From positions 310,001 to 374,000 of the forward strand of contig NZ_JACJVI010000001.1 of the NCBI RefSeq assembly GCF_014237835.1: a stretch of DNA of 64,000 bases, given 5' to 3'. The position numbers and the translations under genes were made by a program. This stretch comes from Rhizobium sp. AQ_MP (GTDB lineage: Bacteria > Pseudomonadota > Alphaproteobacteria > Rhizobiales > Rhizobiaceae). The notes below the pieces were generated by a model. That model was not told where the DNA came from. It did not search any database and saw only the letters and a program-made list of their open reading frames with translations. Positions 51,589-59,491 of this stretch are shown here, piece by piece (the first letter of the stretch is position 1; each line of letters starts with the position of its first letter).

Positions 51589-52092
51589 TCAGGCCGACAG
51601 CACCATGGCCCAGTAGGGGCGGTTGCCGGAAGCGGAATCCCAGGCCACGGCGACGCCGAGCCCGTTGAAATTGCCAAGCATGTTGTCGAGATGCCGCTTG
51701 GAATCGATCCAGGCCTGCACGGCACGTTCGACGCTGTCCTGGCCGGTCGCGATGTTCTCGGCGGCAGGCAGGGGCACGCCGTGTCCCTTCATCCGGGCCC
51801 CGAAACTGTCGTTGAAGCCGATCAGATGCGACATCTCCCCGGCACGCGCCATGCGCTTGGCCTGGGCGATTGCGGCCACTTCCGCAGCCTTGCCACGCGA
51901 AAGCGATGATAGACCACGCGACTGGCGGAGGCGATTGACCATCGGCAGCGCAGCCTCCGTCTCGGCGCGCGACTGCCCGTCATCGGGGTTGAGGATGTCG
52001 GTGGAACGGCAGCCGGCTATAGCTGCCGTCATGAGGCTGGCCGAAATCAGGACCAGCCGGCGGCGGGGCAAGGCAAGATCGGCGATCGGCAT
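51589..52092 (-). CDS. CAP-domain lipoprotein
   Basis: The product has 167 residues. A signal sequence with lipobox (AAIAGC, Cys at about 28) suggests a lipoprotein. The CAP (SCP/PR1) fold follows: VNRLRQSRGLSSLSRGKAAEVAAIAQAKRMA, MSHLIGF with a His, AAENIATGQD, and a WIDSKRHLDNMLGN motif. Bacterial CAP proteins are exported and of varied role. It starts one base after the stop of the DUF6460-like gene, forming a two-gene unit with it. Confidence 0.88.
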   Translation of the reverse strand: MPIADLALPRRRLVLISASLMTAAIAGCRSTDILNPDDGQSRAETEAALPMVNRLRQSRGLSSLSRGKAAEVAAIAQAKRMARAGEMSHLIGFNDSFGARMKGHGVPLPAAENIATGQDSVERAVQAWIDSKRHLDNMLGNFNGLGVAVAWDSASGNRPYWAMVLSA

Positions 52093-52093
52093 A

Positions 52094-52360
52094 TCAGTTC
52101 CTGGAGGCGAAGAGGCGTAGCAGGATGAAGGCCGGAATGACGATCGTTGCTCCGATCAGCAGATACTGCCCGACACGGCCGAGTGCGTCGAAGCCGGTAT
52201 ACCAGAGATCGATCAGAAAGTAGCGGACGCCGTTCAGCAGGTCGGCCGCATCGAGCCCGAGGACGGACATCACGAAGCCGACGATGAGCGAGACGACGAT
52301 CAGCTTGACGAGCGTACGGCCCGGGGTATCGCCGAGAAATCGATTGAGGCCATCAGCCAT
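52094..52360 (-). CDS. Small membrane protein (DUF6460-like)
   Basis: The product has 88 residues with two membrane helices (LVKLIVVSLIVGFVMSVLGL and YLLIGATIVIPAFILLRLF) separated by a LLNGVRYFLIDLWYTGFDALGR loop. Start 52360 follows AGGAGA. Such proteins are common in rhizobia and uncharacterised. It is upstream of, and nearly touching, the CAP lipoprotein gene. Confidence 0.82.
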   Translation of the reverse strand: MADGLNRFLGDTPGRTLVKLIVVSLIVGFVMSVLGLDAADLLNGVRYFLIDLWYTGFDALGRVGQYLLIGATIVIPAFILLRLFASRN

Positions 52361-52527
52361 GCGTAATCTCCTGTTGTCGTCCGCTGATATGGGCGCGGTC
52401 CGCCCGCCCTGCAAGCCGGCGAAGCAAGCGCTTGCGATAGGACTTGAGTTTTTTCCGGCGATCGGTCAAGACCGCGCGCCCACTCCATGCCGGCTCGCGT
52501 CCGGCTGGACGGCACGAAGGGATCCCG

Positions 52528-53466
52528 ATGCACCCCACCCAGTTCTCCTCCGGCGATGTCATCGCCGATCGCCGCGCCGATTATGCCCGCATGCTTGCCG
52601 AGAATGGCGAACATGAGGCAGCCGTCGAATTGATGGAGCAGGCGCTGGAACTGGTGCCCGACTGGACGGCGGGCCTCGTGCGGCTGGCGGATTACGCCGA
52701 GAAGGCGAACCAGCCGGGAAAAGCCGTTCCTGCCTTGCAGCGTGTGCTCGAGCTCGACCCGCAGGATCTCTTCGGCGCCAAACTGAAGCTCGCACTGCTT
52801 GGCGCGGAAGAGGTGCCTGACCAGCCGCCGTCGCGTTACGTCGAGGCGCTGTTCGACGACTATGCCGATCGCTTCGATACAGCACTCGTCGAACGGCTCG
52901 ACTACACCGTCCCGGCCAAGCTCGCCCGGCTGATTGCAGATCACGACGACAGGCGGTTCGAGGTCGCCGTCGACCTCGGCTGCGGCACGGGTCTCTTCGG
53001 CGCCGAGATCCGCGACCGGGTGGCCCGCCTGGAGGGCTTTGATCTGTCGGTCAACATGCTCGCCAAGGCTGAGGAAAAAGGTCTCTATGATTTCCTCGCC
53101 AAGGCCGATCTATCCCTTGATCCGGCGCAATCTGGCCTCTTCGATGAGGGCCTCGCTGACGGGCGTGCCGATATCGTCTCCGCCGCCGATGTGCTGATGT
53201 ATCTCGGTGATCTCGCCAATGCCTTCTCGCTTGCCGCTCGCCTCGCAAGGCCAGGAGCATTCTTCGCCTTTTCGGTCGAGGATGCGGGCGAGGGAGATGG
53301 TTTCCTGCTGGCTCCTAGCCTGCGTTACGCCCACACCGAACAGCATGTCCGGCAACGTCTTGCCGAAAACGGCTTCGAGGTCCTCACTTTGGCCCGCACC
53401 ACCATTCGCATGGATGGCGGAAAATCCGTCTCCGGCATTCTGTTTCTTGCGAGCCGGATAGCCTGA
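52528..53466 (+). CDS. TPR-containing SAM-dependent methyltransferase
   Basis: The product has 312 residues. The N-terminal 100 residues contain tetratricopeptide-like repeats (ENGEHEAAVELMEQALELVPDW, NQPGKAVPALQRVLELDP). The C-terminal class I methyltransferase has motif I VDLGCGTGLFG and motif post-I GFDLSVNML. The combination resembles an uncharacterised alphaproteobacterial group. The target is unknown. Start 52528 gives MHPTQFSSGD. Confidence 0.87.
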   Translation: MHPTQFSSGDVIADRRADYARMLAENGEHEAAVELMEQALELVPDWTAGLVRLADYAEKANQPGKAVPALQRVLELDPQDLFGAKLKLALLGAEEVPDQPPSRYVEALFDDYADRFDTALVERLDYTVPAKLARLIADHDDRRFEVAVDLGCGTGLFGAEIRDRVARLEGFDLSVNMLAKAEEKGLYDFLAKADLSLDPAQSGLFDEGLADGRADIVSAADVLMYLGDLANAFSLAARLARPGAFFAFSVEDAGEGDGFLLAPSLRYAHTEQHVRQRLAENGFEVLTLARTTIRMDGGKSVSGILFLASRIA

Positions 53467-53492
53467 GAAGCAGCTTTCTTGCGAATTGCTTC

Positions 53493-53515
53493 ATAGGTCA
53501 GCTTTACTGACCTAT
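53493..53515. repeat. Perfect 9-bp inverted repeat upstream of the YitT gene
   Basis: ATAGGTCAG-CTTTA-CTGACCTAT, 27 bases after the methyltransferase stop and 66 before the YitT gene. No T-run directly follows. It could be an operator or a weak terminator of the methyltransferase gene. Confidence 0.5.
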
Positions 53516-53581
53516 CGCCCTTGTTTTCCAGGGGATCTCGCGTAGGATTCGTACCAGGGAGGTCAATGTCTGGAGAGCGAT

Positions 53582-54220
53582 ATGGCGCAGTTGACGAGCA
53601 TGCTGGGCATCTGGAATTCGAACCCGACCCGCCACACGCCGGCGGAGGATCTGCAGGGCATCGTCGCCGGCAGCCTGATCGCAGCACTTGGCCTCTATTT
53701 CCTCGCTCAAGTCGGACTTCTGACCGGTGGCATGGCCGGCCTCGCTTTCGTCCTCCACTATTGGAGCGGCTGGAGCTTCGGTCTGCTCTTCTTCCTGCTC
53801 AATCTGCCGTTCTACATCCTGTCGCTGCGCCGTGTCGGTCTCGATTTCACCATCAAGACCTTTGCCGCCGTCGGCCTCACCTCCTTCATCGTCGAGATCG
53901 AAAGCCGCTTCCTCGTCATTCAGAGCATCGCGCCCGTCTGGGCGGCGATCGTTGGTGGTCTGCTGCTCGGCTTCGGCCTGCTCGCGCTCTACCGCCACCG
54001 CGCCAGCCTCGGCGGTCTCGGCATCCTCGCTGTCTACATCCAGGACCGTTTCGGCATTCGCGCCGGCCTCGTCCAGCTTGCGTTCGATCTCTGCGTCATG
54101 GCGCTCGCCTTTGCCGTCGTCAGCCCCTCGGTGGTGATGTACTCGGTGATCGGTGCGGTGGTGCTCAATCTCTTCCTCGCGATCAATCACCGCTCGGACC
54201 GGTATATTGCACTGCGGTGA
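53582..54220 (+). CDS. YitT-family membrane protein
   Basis: The product has 212 residues with five to six membrane helices. The motif GLYFLAQVGLLTGGMAGLAFVLHYWSG and the LLGFGLLALYRHRASLGGLGILAVYIQ repeat are typical of the YitT/DUF161 family. The C-terminal soluble DUF2179 domain found in Firmicutes is absent. The function is unknown. Confidence 0.87.
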   Translation: MAQLTSMLGIWNSNPTRHTPAEDLQGIVAGSLIAALGLYFLAQVGLLTGGMAGLAFVLHYWSGWSFGLLFFLLNLPFYILSLRRVGLDFTIKTFAAVGLTSFIVEIESRFLVIQSIAPVWAAIVGGLLLGFGLLALYRHRASLGGLGILAVYIQDRFGIRAGLVQLAFDLCVMALAFAVVSPSVVMYSVIGAVVLNLFLAINHRSDRYIALR

Positions 54221-54268
54221 GGCCGTTTTCTCCCTTCTCTTTCCCCGCTTGTCCACTACCTTGGGGCG

Positions 54269-56788
54269 GTGACCACCGCTGATTCCGCCCTTGCCCTTCT
54301 GCCTGCCCCCTTCCTCCGCTGGTTCGGCGAAAAGGGCTGGCAGCCGCGTGACCATCAGTTGGAACTCCTGGCCCGGGCGAGATCGGGCGAAAACGGCGGC
54401 GAAAGCCTGCTTCTGATCGCGCCGACCGGCGCGGGCAAGACACTGGCCGGCTTTCTTCCGTCGCTCACCGAACTCACCGAGCGCGGCCGCAAGAAACCGG
54501 GCGAGGCCTTCACCGGCATCCATACGCTCTACATCTCGCCGCTCAAGGCGCTCGCCGTCGATATCGAGCGAAACCTGATGAAGCCCGTCACAGAGATGGG
54601 GCTTCCGATCACCATCGAGAACCGCACCGGCGACACCCCGGCTTCCAAGCGCCAGCGGCAGAAGACCAATCCGCCGGATATCCTGCTCACCACGCCCGAG
54701 CAGGTGGCCCTGCTGATCTCGCATTCGGATGCGGCGCGTTTCTTCAAGGACCTGCGCTACGTCATCTTCGACGAACTTCATTCGCTGGTGACCTCGAAAC
54801 GCGGGCATCTGCTGTCGCTTGGACTGGCGCGCCTGAGGAAACTTGCCCCGGGCCTGAAGACCATCGGCCTCTCGGCCACCGTCGCGCAGCCGATGGACCT
54901 GCGCCGCTGGCTGGTCGCACAGCCTGAGGAAGGCGAGGCGGCGACCGGATTGATCAGGGTCGAGGGCGGCGCGAGGCCCAATATCACCATCCTGCAGACC
55001 GAAGATCGCATTCCCTGGTCCGGGCATCGGGCGGTCTATGCCATCCCCGAAATCTACAAGGTGCTGAAGGAGTTCCGGACGACGCTCCTCTTCGTCAACA
55101 CGCGCTCGCAGGCCGAGATGCTGTTTCAGGAGCTGTGGACCGCAAACGACGACAGCCTGCCAATCGCGCTGCATCATGGTTCGCTCGACGTCTCCCAGCG
55201 CCGCAAGGTCGAGGCGGCAATGGCTGAAAACCGGCTGCGCGCGGTCGTGGCCACCTCGACGCTGGATCTCGGCATCGACTGGGGGGACGTCGATCTCGTC
55301 ATCCATGTCGGTGCGCCCAAGGGCGCCTCGCGCCTTGCCCAGCGCATCGGCCGCGCCAATCACCGCATGGACGAGCCGTCGCGCGCCATTCTCGTGCCGG
55401 CCAACCGATTTGAGGTCATGGAGTGCCAGGCCGCCCTCGATGCAAACTATATCGGTGCGCAGGATACGCCGCCGGTGGGAGAAGGCTCGCTCGATGTGCT
55501 GGCTCAGCATGTTCTCGGCATGGCCTGCGCCGATGCCTTCGACGAGGAGGAGTTGTACCGCGAGGTGACGACGGCGCTCCCGTATGCCAGCCTGCCGCGC
55601 GAGACCTTCGCCCGCATCGTCGATTTTGTCGCGACCGGCGGCTATGCGCTTCGGACCTACGAGCGCTACGCCCGTATCCGCCGCCGCAAGGACGGCTTAT
55701 GGCGCGTCTCCAATCCGCAGGTCGCCCAGCAATACCGCCTGAACCTCGGCACCATCGTCGAGATGCCAATGCTCAATGTGCGATTGGTCAAGCGCAACCA
55801 TCTCGGTTCGATCGGCCGCGGCGGCATGACGCTGGGTAAGGTGGAGGAGTATTTCTTTGAGCAACTGACCCAAGGCGATACTTTCCTCTTTTCGGGTAAG
55901 GTGCTGCGATTTGAGGGTATCCGCGACAATGAATGCCTCGTATCGAATGCCTTTTCGATGGACCCCAAAATCCCGGCCTATGCCGGCGGCAAGTTCCCGC
56001 TCTCGACCTATCTCGCCGATCAGGTGCGTGCCATGCTGGACGATCCGGACCGTCGCACCGGCCTGCCCGATCAGGTGCGCGATTGGCTGTCGCTACAGGC
56101 GGAAAAGTCCGTGCTGCCCAAGCGCGGCGATCTCCTGATCGAGACCTTTCCGCGCGGCGAGCGCTTCTACATGGTGATCTATGCCTTCGAGGGCCGGCTG
56201 GCGCACCAGACGCTCGGCATGCTGCTCACGCGACGGCTGGAGCGCATGCGTGCCAAGCCGCTGGGCTTCGTCGCGACCGATTACGCACTCGCCATCTGGG
56301 GGCTGGAGGACATGGGCTCGCTGATCGCACGAGGTGCCTTGAGCCTCGCCGAGCTCTTCGATCAGGACATGCTGGGTGACGATCTCGAAACCTGGCTCGA
56401 CGAGAGCTTCATGCTGAAGCGCACCTTCCGCAACTGCGCGGTCATCGCCGGTCTGATCGAACAGCGGCATCCCGGCAAGGAAAAGTCCGGCCGGCAGGTG
56501 ACGGTTTCCTCGGACCTCATCTACGACGTGCTGCGCAGTCACGAGCCCGATCACATCCTGCTCCAGGCGACGCGACAGGATGCCGCCGCCGGACTTTTGG
56601 ACATTGCCCGGCTTGCCGATATGCTGGAGCGAATCAAGGGACACATCCTGCACAAGAGACTGACACAGATCTCGCCGCTCGCCGTCCCGGTCATGCTGGA
56701 GATCGGCAAGGAGCCGGTGGCAGGCGAGGCCCAGGAACACGTGTTGTCCATGGCGGCAGAAGATCTCATTGCCGAGGCCATGGCGTGA
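54269..56788 (+). CDS. Ligase-associated DNA damage response DEXH-box helicase (Lhr-like)
   Basis: The product has 839 residues from GTG 54269. The superfamily 2 motifs are LIAPTGAGKTLAGF (I), FDELHSL (II), GLSATVAQP (III), STLDLGIDWGDVDLVI (V) and QRIGRANHR (VI), followed by a winged-helix and Lhr-type C-terminal domain. In many bacteria this helicase is encoded with an ATP-dependent ligase, an exonuclease and the phosphoesterase PdeM. Here only PdeM follows, 29 bases later. Confidence 0.93.
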   Translation: MTTADSALALLPAPFLRWFGEKGWQPRDHQLELLARARSGENGGESLLLIAPTGAGKTLAGFLPSLTELTERGRKKPGEAFTGIHTLYISPLKALAVDIERNLMKPVTEMGLPITIENRTGDTPASKRQRQKTNPPDILLTTPEQVALLISHSDAARFFKDLRYVIFDELHSLVTSKRGHLLSLGLARLRKLAPGLKTIGLSATVAQPMDLRRWLVAQPEEGEAATGLIRVEGGARPNITILQTEDRIPWSGHRAVYAIPEIYKVLKEFRTTLLFVNTRSQAEMLFQELWTANDDSLPIALHHGSLDVSQRRKVEAAMAENRLRAVVATSTLDLGIDWGDVDLVIHVGAPKGASRLAQRIGRANHRMDEPSRAILVPANRFEVMECQAALDANYIGAQDTPPVGEGSLDVLAQHVLGMACADAFDEEELYREVTTALPYASLPRETFARIVDFVATGGYALRTYERYARIRRRKDGLWRVSNPQVAQQYRLNLGTIVEMPMLNVRLVKRNHLGSIGRGGMTLGKVEEYFFEQLTQGDTFLFSGKVLRFEGIRDNECLVSNAFSMDPKIPAYAGGKFPLSTYLADQVRAMLDDPDRRTGLPDQVRDWLSLQAEKSVLPKRGDLLIETFPRGERFYMVIYAFEGRLAHQTLGMLLTRRLERMRAKPLGFVATDYALAIWGLEDMGSLIARGALSLAELFDQDMLGDDLETWLDESFMLKRTFRNCAVIAGLIEQRHPGKEKSGRQVTVSSDLIYDVLRSHEPDHILLQATRQDAAAGLLDIARLADMLERIKGHILHKRLTQISPLAVPVMLEIGKEPVAGEAQEHVLSMAAEDLIAEAMA

Positions 56789-56817
56789 ATCATGCAGAGC
56801 GGCTATGACGGGCGTGG

Positions 56818-57561
56818 ATGCTGCGGAATGAACAGATGACGGGTATGACCGCCCGGCGCCTCGCGCCAACAGAGACAGCGGAGACCACAACCGAGATCGC
56901 GGTCTCGGGTGTCGCGGCCGTCTGCGATCTGACCGGTGCTCTTTATCTGCCGGATCATCGCACCCTCGTGGTCTCAGACCTGCATCTTGAAAAGGGAGCG
57001 GCCTTTGCAAGGCGCGGGCAACTCCTGCCACCTTACGACACGCTCGCGACTCTCCGCATGCTGGAACGCGTAGTGGCGCGCTACGAACCCACCACGATCG
57101 TCAGCCTCGGCGACAATTTCCACGATCGTGTCGGCTCGGCTCTGATGCCCACGCTCTTCCGCGAGATGATCTTCGGCCTTGCTGGCGGACGCGAATTCAT
57201 CTGGATCAACGGCAACCACGATCCGGATGGTACGACGGCATTACCGGGCAATTCGATGGACGAGTTTTCCCTCGCCGGCCTCACCTTCCGCCACGAACCG
57301 TCGCTCGCTCATGGCAAGGGCGAAGTCGCCGGCCACCTTCATCCGTCCGCAACCGTTCGCCGCCGCGAAAAATCCGTTCGCCGCCCCTGCTTCGCCACAG
57401 ATGGTCTGCGTTTGGTCATGCCGTCCTTCGGCGTGACAACAGGTGGCCTCGACCTGCGCCACAAGGCCTTCACCGGCCTCTTTGCCCGCACCGACCTGAT
57501 CGCGCACCTGCTTGGCCGCGACCGGATCTACTCGGTGCGTTACGGCAATCTGATTGGCTGA
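56818..57561 (+). CDS. pdeM: Ligase-associated metallophosphoesterase PdeM
   Basis: The product has 247 residues or slightly fewer; ATGs at 56818, 56836 and 56845 are all possible starts. Calcineurin-type metal sites are VVSDLHLEKG, LGDNFHD, INGNHD and VAGHLHP. Family members follow Lhr-type helicases in DNA-repair clusters and cleave phosphodiesters. The gene directly follows the helicase and converges with the TIGR02186-like gene, 5 bases between stops. Confidence 0.9.
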   Translation: MLRNEQMTGMTARRLAPTETAETTTEIAVSGVAAVCDLTGALYLPDHRTLVVSDLHLEKGAAFARRGQLLPPYDTLATLRMLERVVARYEPTTIVSLGDNFHDRVGSALMPTLFREMIFGLAGGREFIWINGNHDPDGTTALPGNSMDEFSLAGLTFRHEPSLAHGKGEVAGHLHPSATVRRREKSVRRPCFATDGLRLVMPSFGVTTGGLDLRHKAFTGLFARTDLIAHLLGRDRIYSVRYGNLIG

Positions 57562-57566
57562 AGCCG

Positions 57567-58370
57567 TCAGTCCTTGCGGAAGATCAGGCTTGCCGCCCAG
57601 CCCGTGATCAGGGCCAGCAGCACGGCGAACGTGCCGTAGGCAAGCGGCTGCTGGTGGGCGGCCTCGGTAATCGCTTCTTCCAGGCCTGTCTTGATAACCC
57701 GGAGCGGCAATTCCTTCGAGGCGATGAACTCGCCTGACTTGAAGAGATAGGCGTGCACCGTGTGTACGCCGTTCGGGATGTTGGCTGGGAGCCGCAGCGT
57801 CGCCTGAAAGAGGCTCGAAGACACGAAGCGCACGCCACCCGTATCGCGCTGGTAGAGGCCGCGATTCTGCTTCAGTCTGCGAAACGCATCACGAAACTCG
57901 CCGAGATTGGCGGAGTTGCTGATGAAGCCCGTGGGTGTTAGCGCCAGGTGATCGATGCCGATACCGAGCGAGGTGAGGACATCATCCTCGGCGATCTCTT
58001 CCACCGGTCGTGTGCTGGCAAGCGAATAGGAAATCGGCATCTGCTCGAAGGTGAGCGAAGTCCGATTGACCCAGATCCCGAACAGGCGCTCCTTGCGCCG
58101 GACAGTCGTCCAGTCCCGGGGACCCTCCAGCGTCACGACGATATCATACTGGCCGATCGCAAGCAGCAATTGGTCGGTATTCGTAAGGGCACCGAATACC
58201 GTCAGGTCAGCGCCGGAGAAGTCCGAGGTGATCGCGATCTCGCTCGTCGAGATGCCGATTTCGAGGCCCTCGCGTTCAGCAAGCTGTGCGGCCAGCGGGT
58301 CCTGTGCCGCCACCGGGAGCGCCAGCGCGGCGACAAGGCTGAGGACCAGAGCGAAAAGCCTTGCGCTCAT
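57567..58370 (-). CDS. TIGR02186-family exported, membrane-anchored protein
   Basis: The product has 267 residues with a signal peptide (cleavage near VAAQ-DPL), a large beta-rich exported domain, and a C-terminal membrane helix (FAVLLALITGWAASLIFRKD). The pairing with a TauE-type exporter gene one base upstream matches the TIGR02186 family, which is nearly always next to such exporters. It is probably a periplasmic accessory of the transporter. The precise role is not known. Confidence 0.85.
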   Translation of the reverse strand: MSARLFALVLSLVAALALPVAAQDPLAAQLAEREGLEIGISTSEIAITSDFSGADLTVFGALTNTDQLLLAIGQYDIVVTLEGPRDWTTVRRKERLFGIWVNRTSLTFEQMPISYSLASTRPVEEIAEDDVLTSLGIGIDHLALTPTGFISNSANLGEFRDAFRRLKQNRGLYQRDTGGVRFVSSSLFQATLRLPANIPNGVHTVHAYLFKSGEFIASKELPLRVIKTGLEEAITEAAHQQPLAYGTFAVLLALITGWAASLIFRKD

Positions 58371-58371
58371 T

Positions 58372-59289
58372 TCAGCCTCCGATCGCCAGCGAATAGATGT
58401 CGGCGGGCGTCACCACGAGCTCGATCGCCAGACGCACGCCGACAGCGAGAACCAGCAGTCCGAGAAGTGCGCGCAACTGTTCCCCGCGCAGCTTCTGTCC
58501 GACCCGCACGCCGTACTGTGCCCCGATCACGCCTGCGACCATCAGGATGAAGGCCAGCACGATATCGACAGAATAGTTGGTCGCCGCCTGGACGATGGTT
58601 GTGTAGGCGGTAGTGAAGATGATTTGGAACAGCGAGGTGCCGACGACAACATTGGTCGGGATCCTGAGCAGATAGATCATGGCCGGGACCATGATGAAAC
58701 CGCCGCCAACACCCATGACCGACGTCAGTATGCCGATGCAGAAGCCGAGGGCCAGGATCGGGACGACGCTGAGATAGATCTTCGACTTTTTGAAACGCAT
58801 CTTGAACGGCAGGCGATGCACCCAGTTGTGCTGGCCCGGCCGCTTCAGGGGCGCCGGCTCGTTGCGCGCCGCGCGGCGCAGGGCCCGTAGGCTCTCCGCC
58901 AGCATCAGGCCACCTACCGTGCCGAGGAAGGCGACGTAGAGCAGCGAGATGATCAGGTCGAGCTGGCCCTGCCTCCGAAGCCATGAAAAGATATAGACAC
59001 CGATGCTTGCTCCGACGAGGCCTCCGATCAACAGGACCGACCCCAGCTTCACATCGAGCGTTCCGCGCCGAAAATGCGAGATCGCGCCGGAGACCGAGGA
59101 GGCGACCACCTGGTTGGCGCCGGTCGCCACGGCCACCACGGGCGGAATGTTGTAGAAGATCAGGAGCGGCGTAATCAGAAATCCGCCGCCCACACCGAAC
59201 ATGCCCGAGAGAAAGCCGACAGCCGCGCCCATTCCCAGAATGATGAACACGTTGACCGACATTTCGGCGATCGGCAGATAGATCGTCAC
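58372..59289 (-). CDS. TauE/SafE-family anion exporter
   Basis: The product has 305 residues and about eight membrane helices. The duplicated family motif is clear: GFLSGMFGVGGGFLITPLL near the N-terminus and GILTSVMGVGGGFIMVPAMI in the second half. The GTG at 59289 is taken as start with GAGGTCC upstream; ATG 59262 is possible. It probably exports sulfite or a small organosulfonate. It forms a unit with the TIGR02186-like gene one base downstream. Confidence 0.9.
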   Translation of the reverse strand: MTIYLPIAEMSVNVFIILGMGAAVGFLSGMFGVGGGFLITPLLIFYNIPPVVAVATGANQVVASSVSGAISHFRRGTLDVKLGSVLLIGGLVGASIGVYIFSWLRRQGQLDLIISLLYVAFLGTVGGLMLAESLRALRRAARNEPAPLKRPGQHNWVHRLPFKMRFKKSKIYLSVVPILALGFCIGILTSVMGVGGGFIMVPAMIYLLRIPTNVVVGTSLFQIIFTTAYTTIVQAATNYSVDIVLAFILMVAGVIGAQYGVRVGQKLRGEQLRALLGLLVLAVGVRLAIELVVTPADIYSLAIGG

Positions 59290-59444
59290 CTCAGGACCTC
59301 AAATGCGAATGCCCGCGCACGAAGGCGCGGTCACGTCAGGGTCTCAAACCCTTTGCTCTCTCATGCTGGGTGGCTGCAAGTCCTTGATCGGACTTGTTCC
59401 CCTTCGAATTCTTTCTTGCGCCTGATGGGCAATCAAGTCAATTC

Positions 59445-59465
59445 GAGAGCCTGTCATAGGCTCTC
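59445..59465. repeat. Hairpin between podJ and the exporter gene
   Basis: GAGAGCCT-GTCAT-AGGCTCTC, an 8-bp perfect stem 27 bases downstream of the podJ stop in the 202-base gap. There is no good T-run on either strand, so it may be a weak podJ terminator or an operator for the exporter pair. I see nothing else in this gap. Confidence 0.45.
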
Positions 59466-59491
59466 AATCGCGGTGTTTTATGACAGTCGCA

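Noticed and set aside
53504..55510. A 668-codon open frame on the minus strand opposite the YitT and helicase genes
   Set aside because: It is the antisense shadow of two well-identified genes: composition is Arg/Glu/Gln-rich without any domain, and the plus-strand genes carry intact catalytic motifs.
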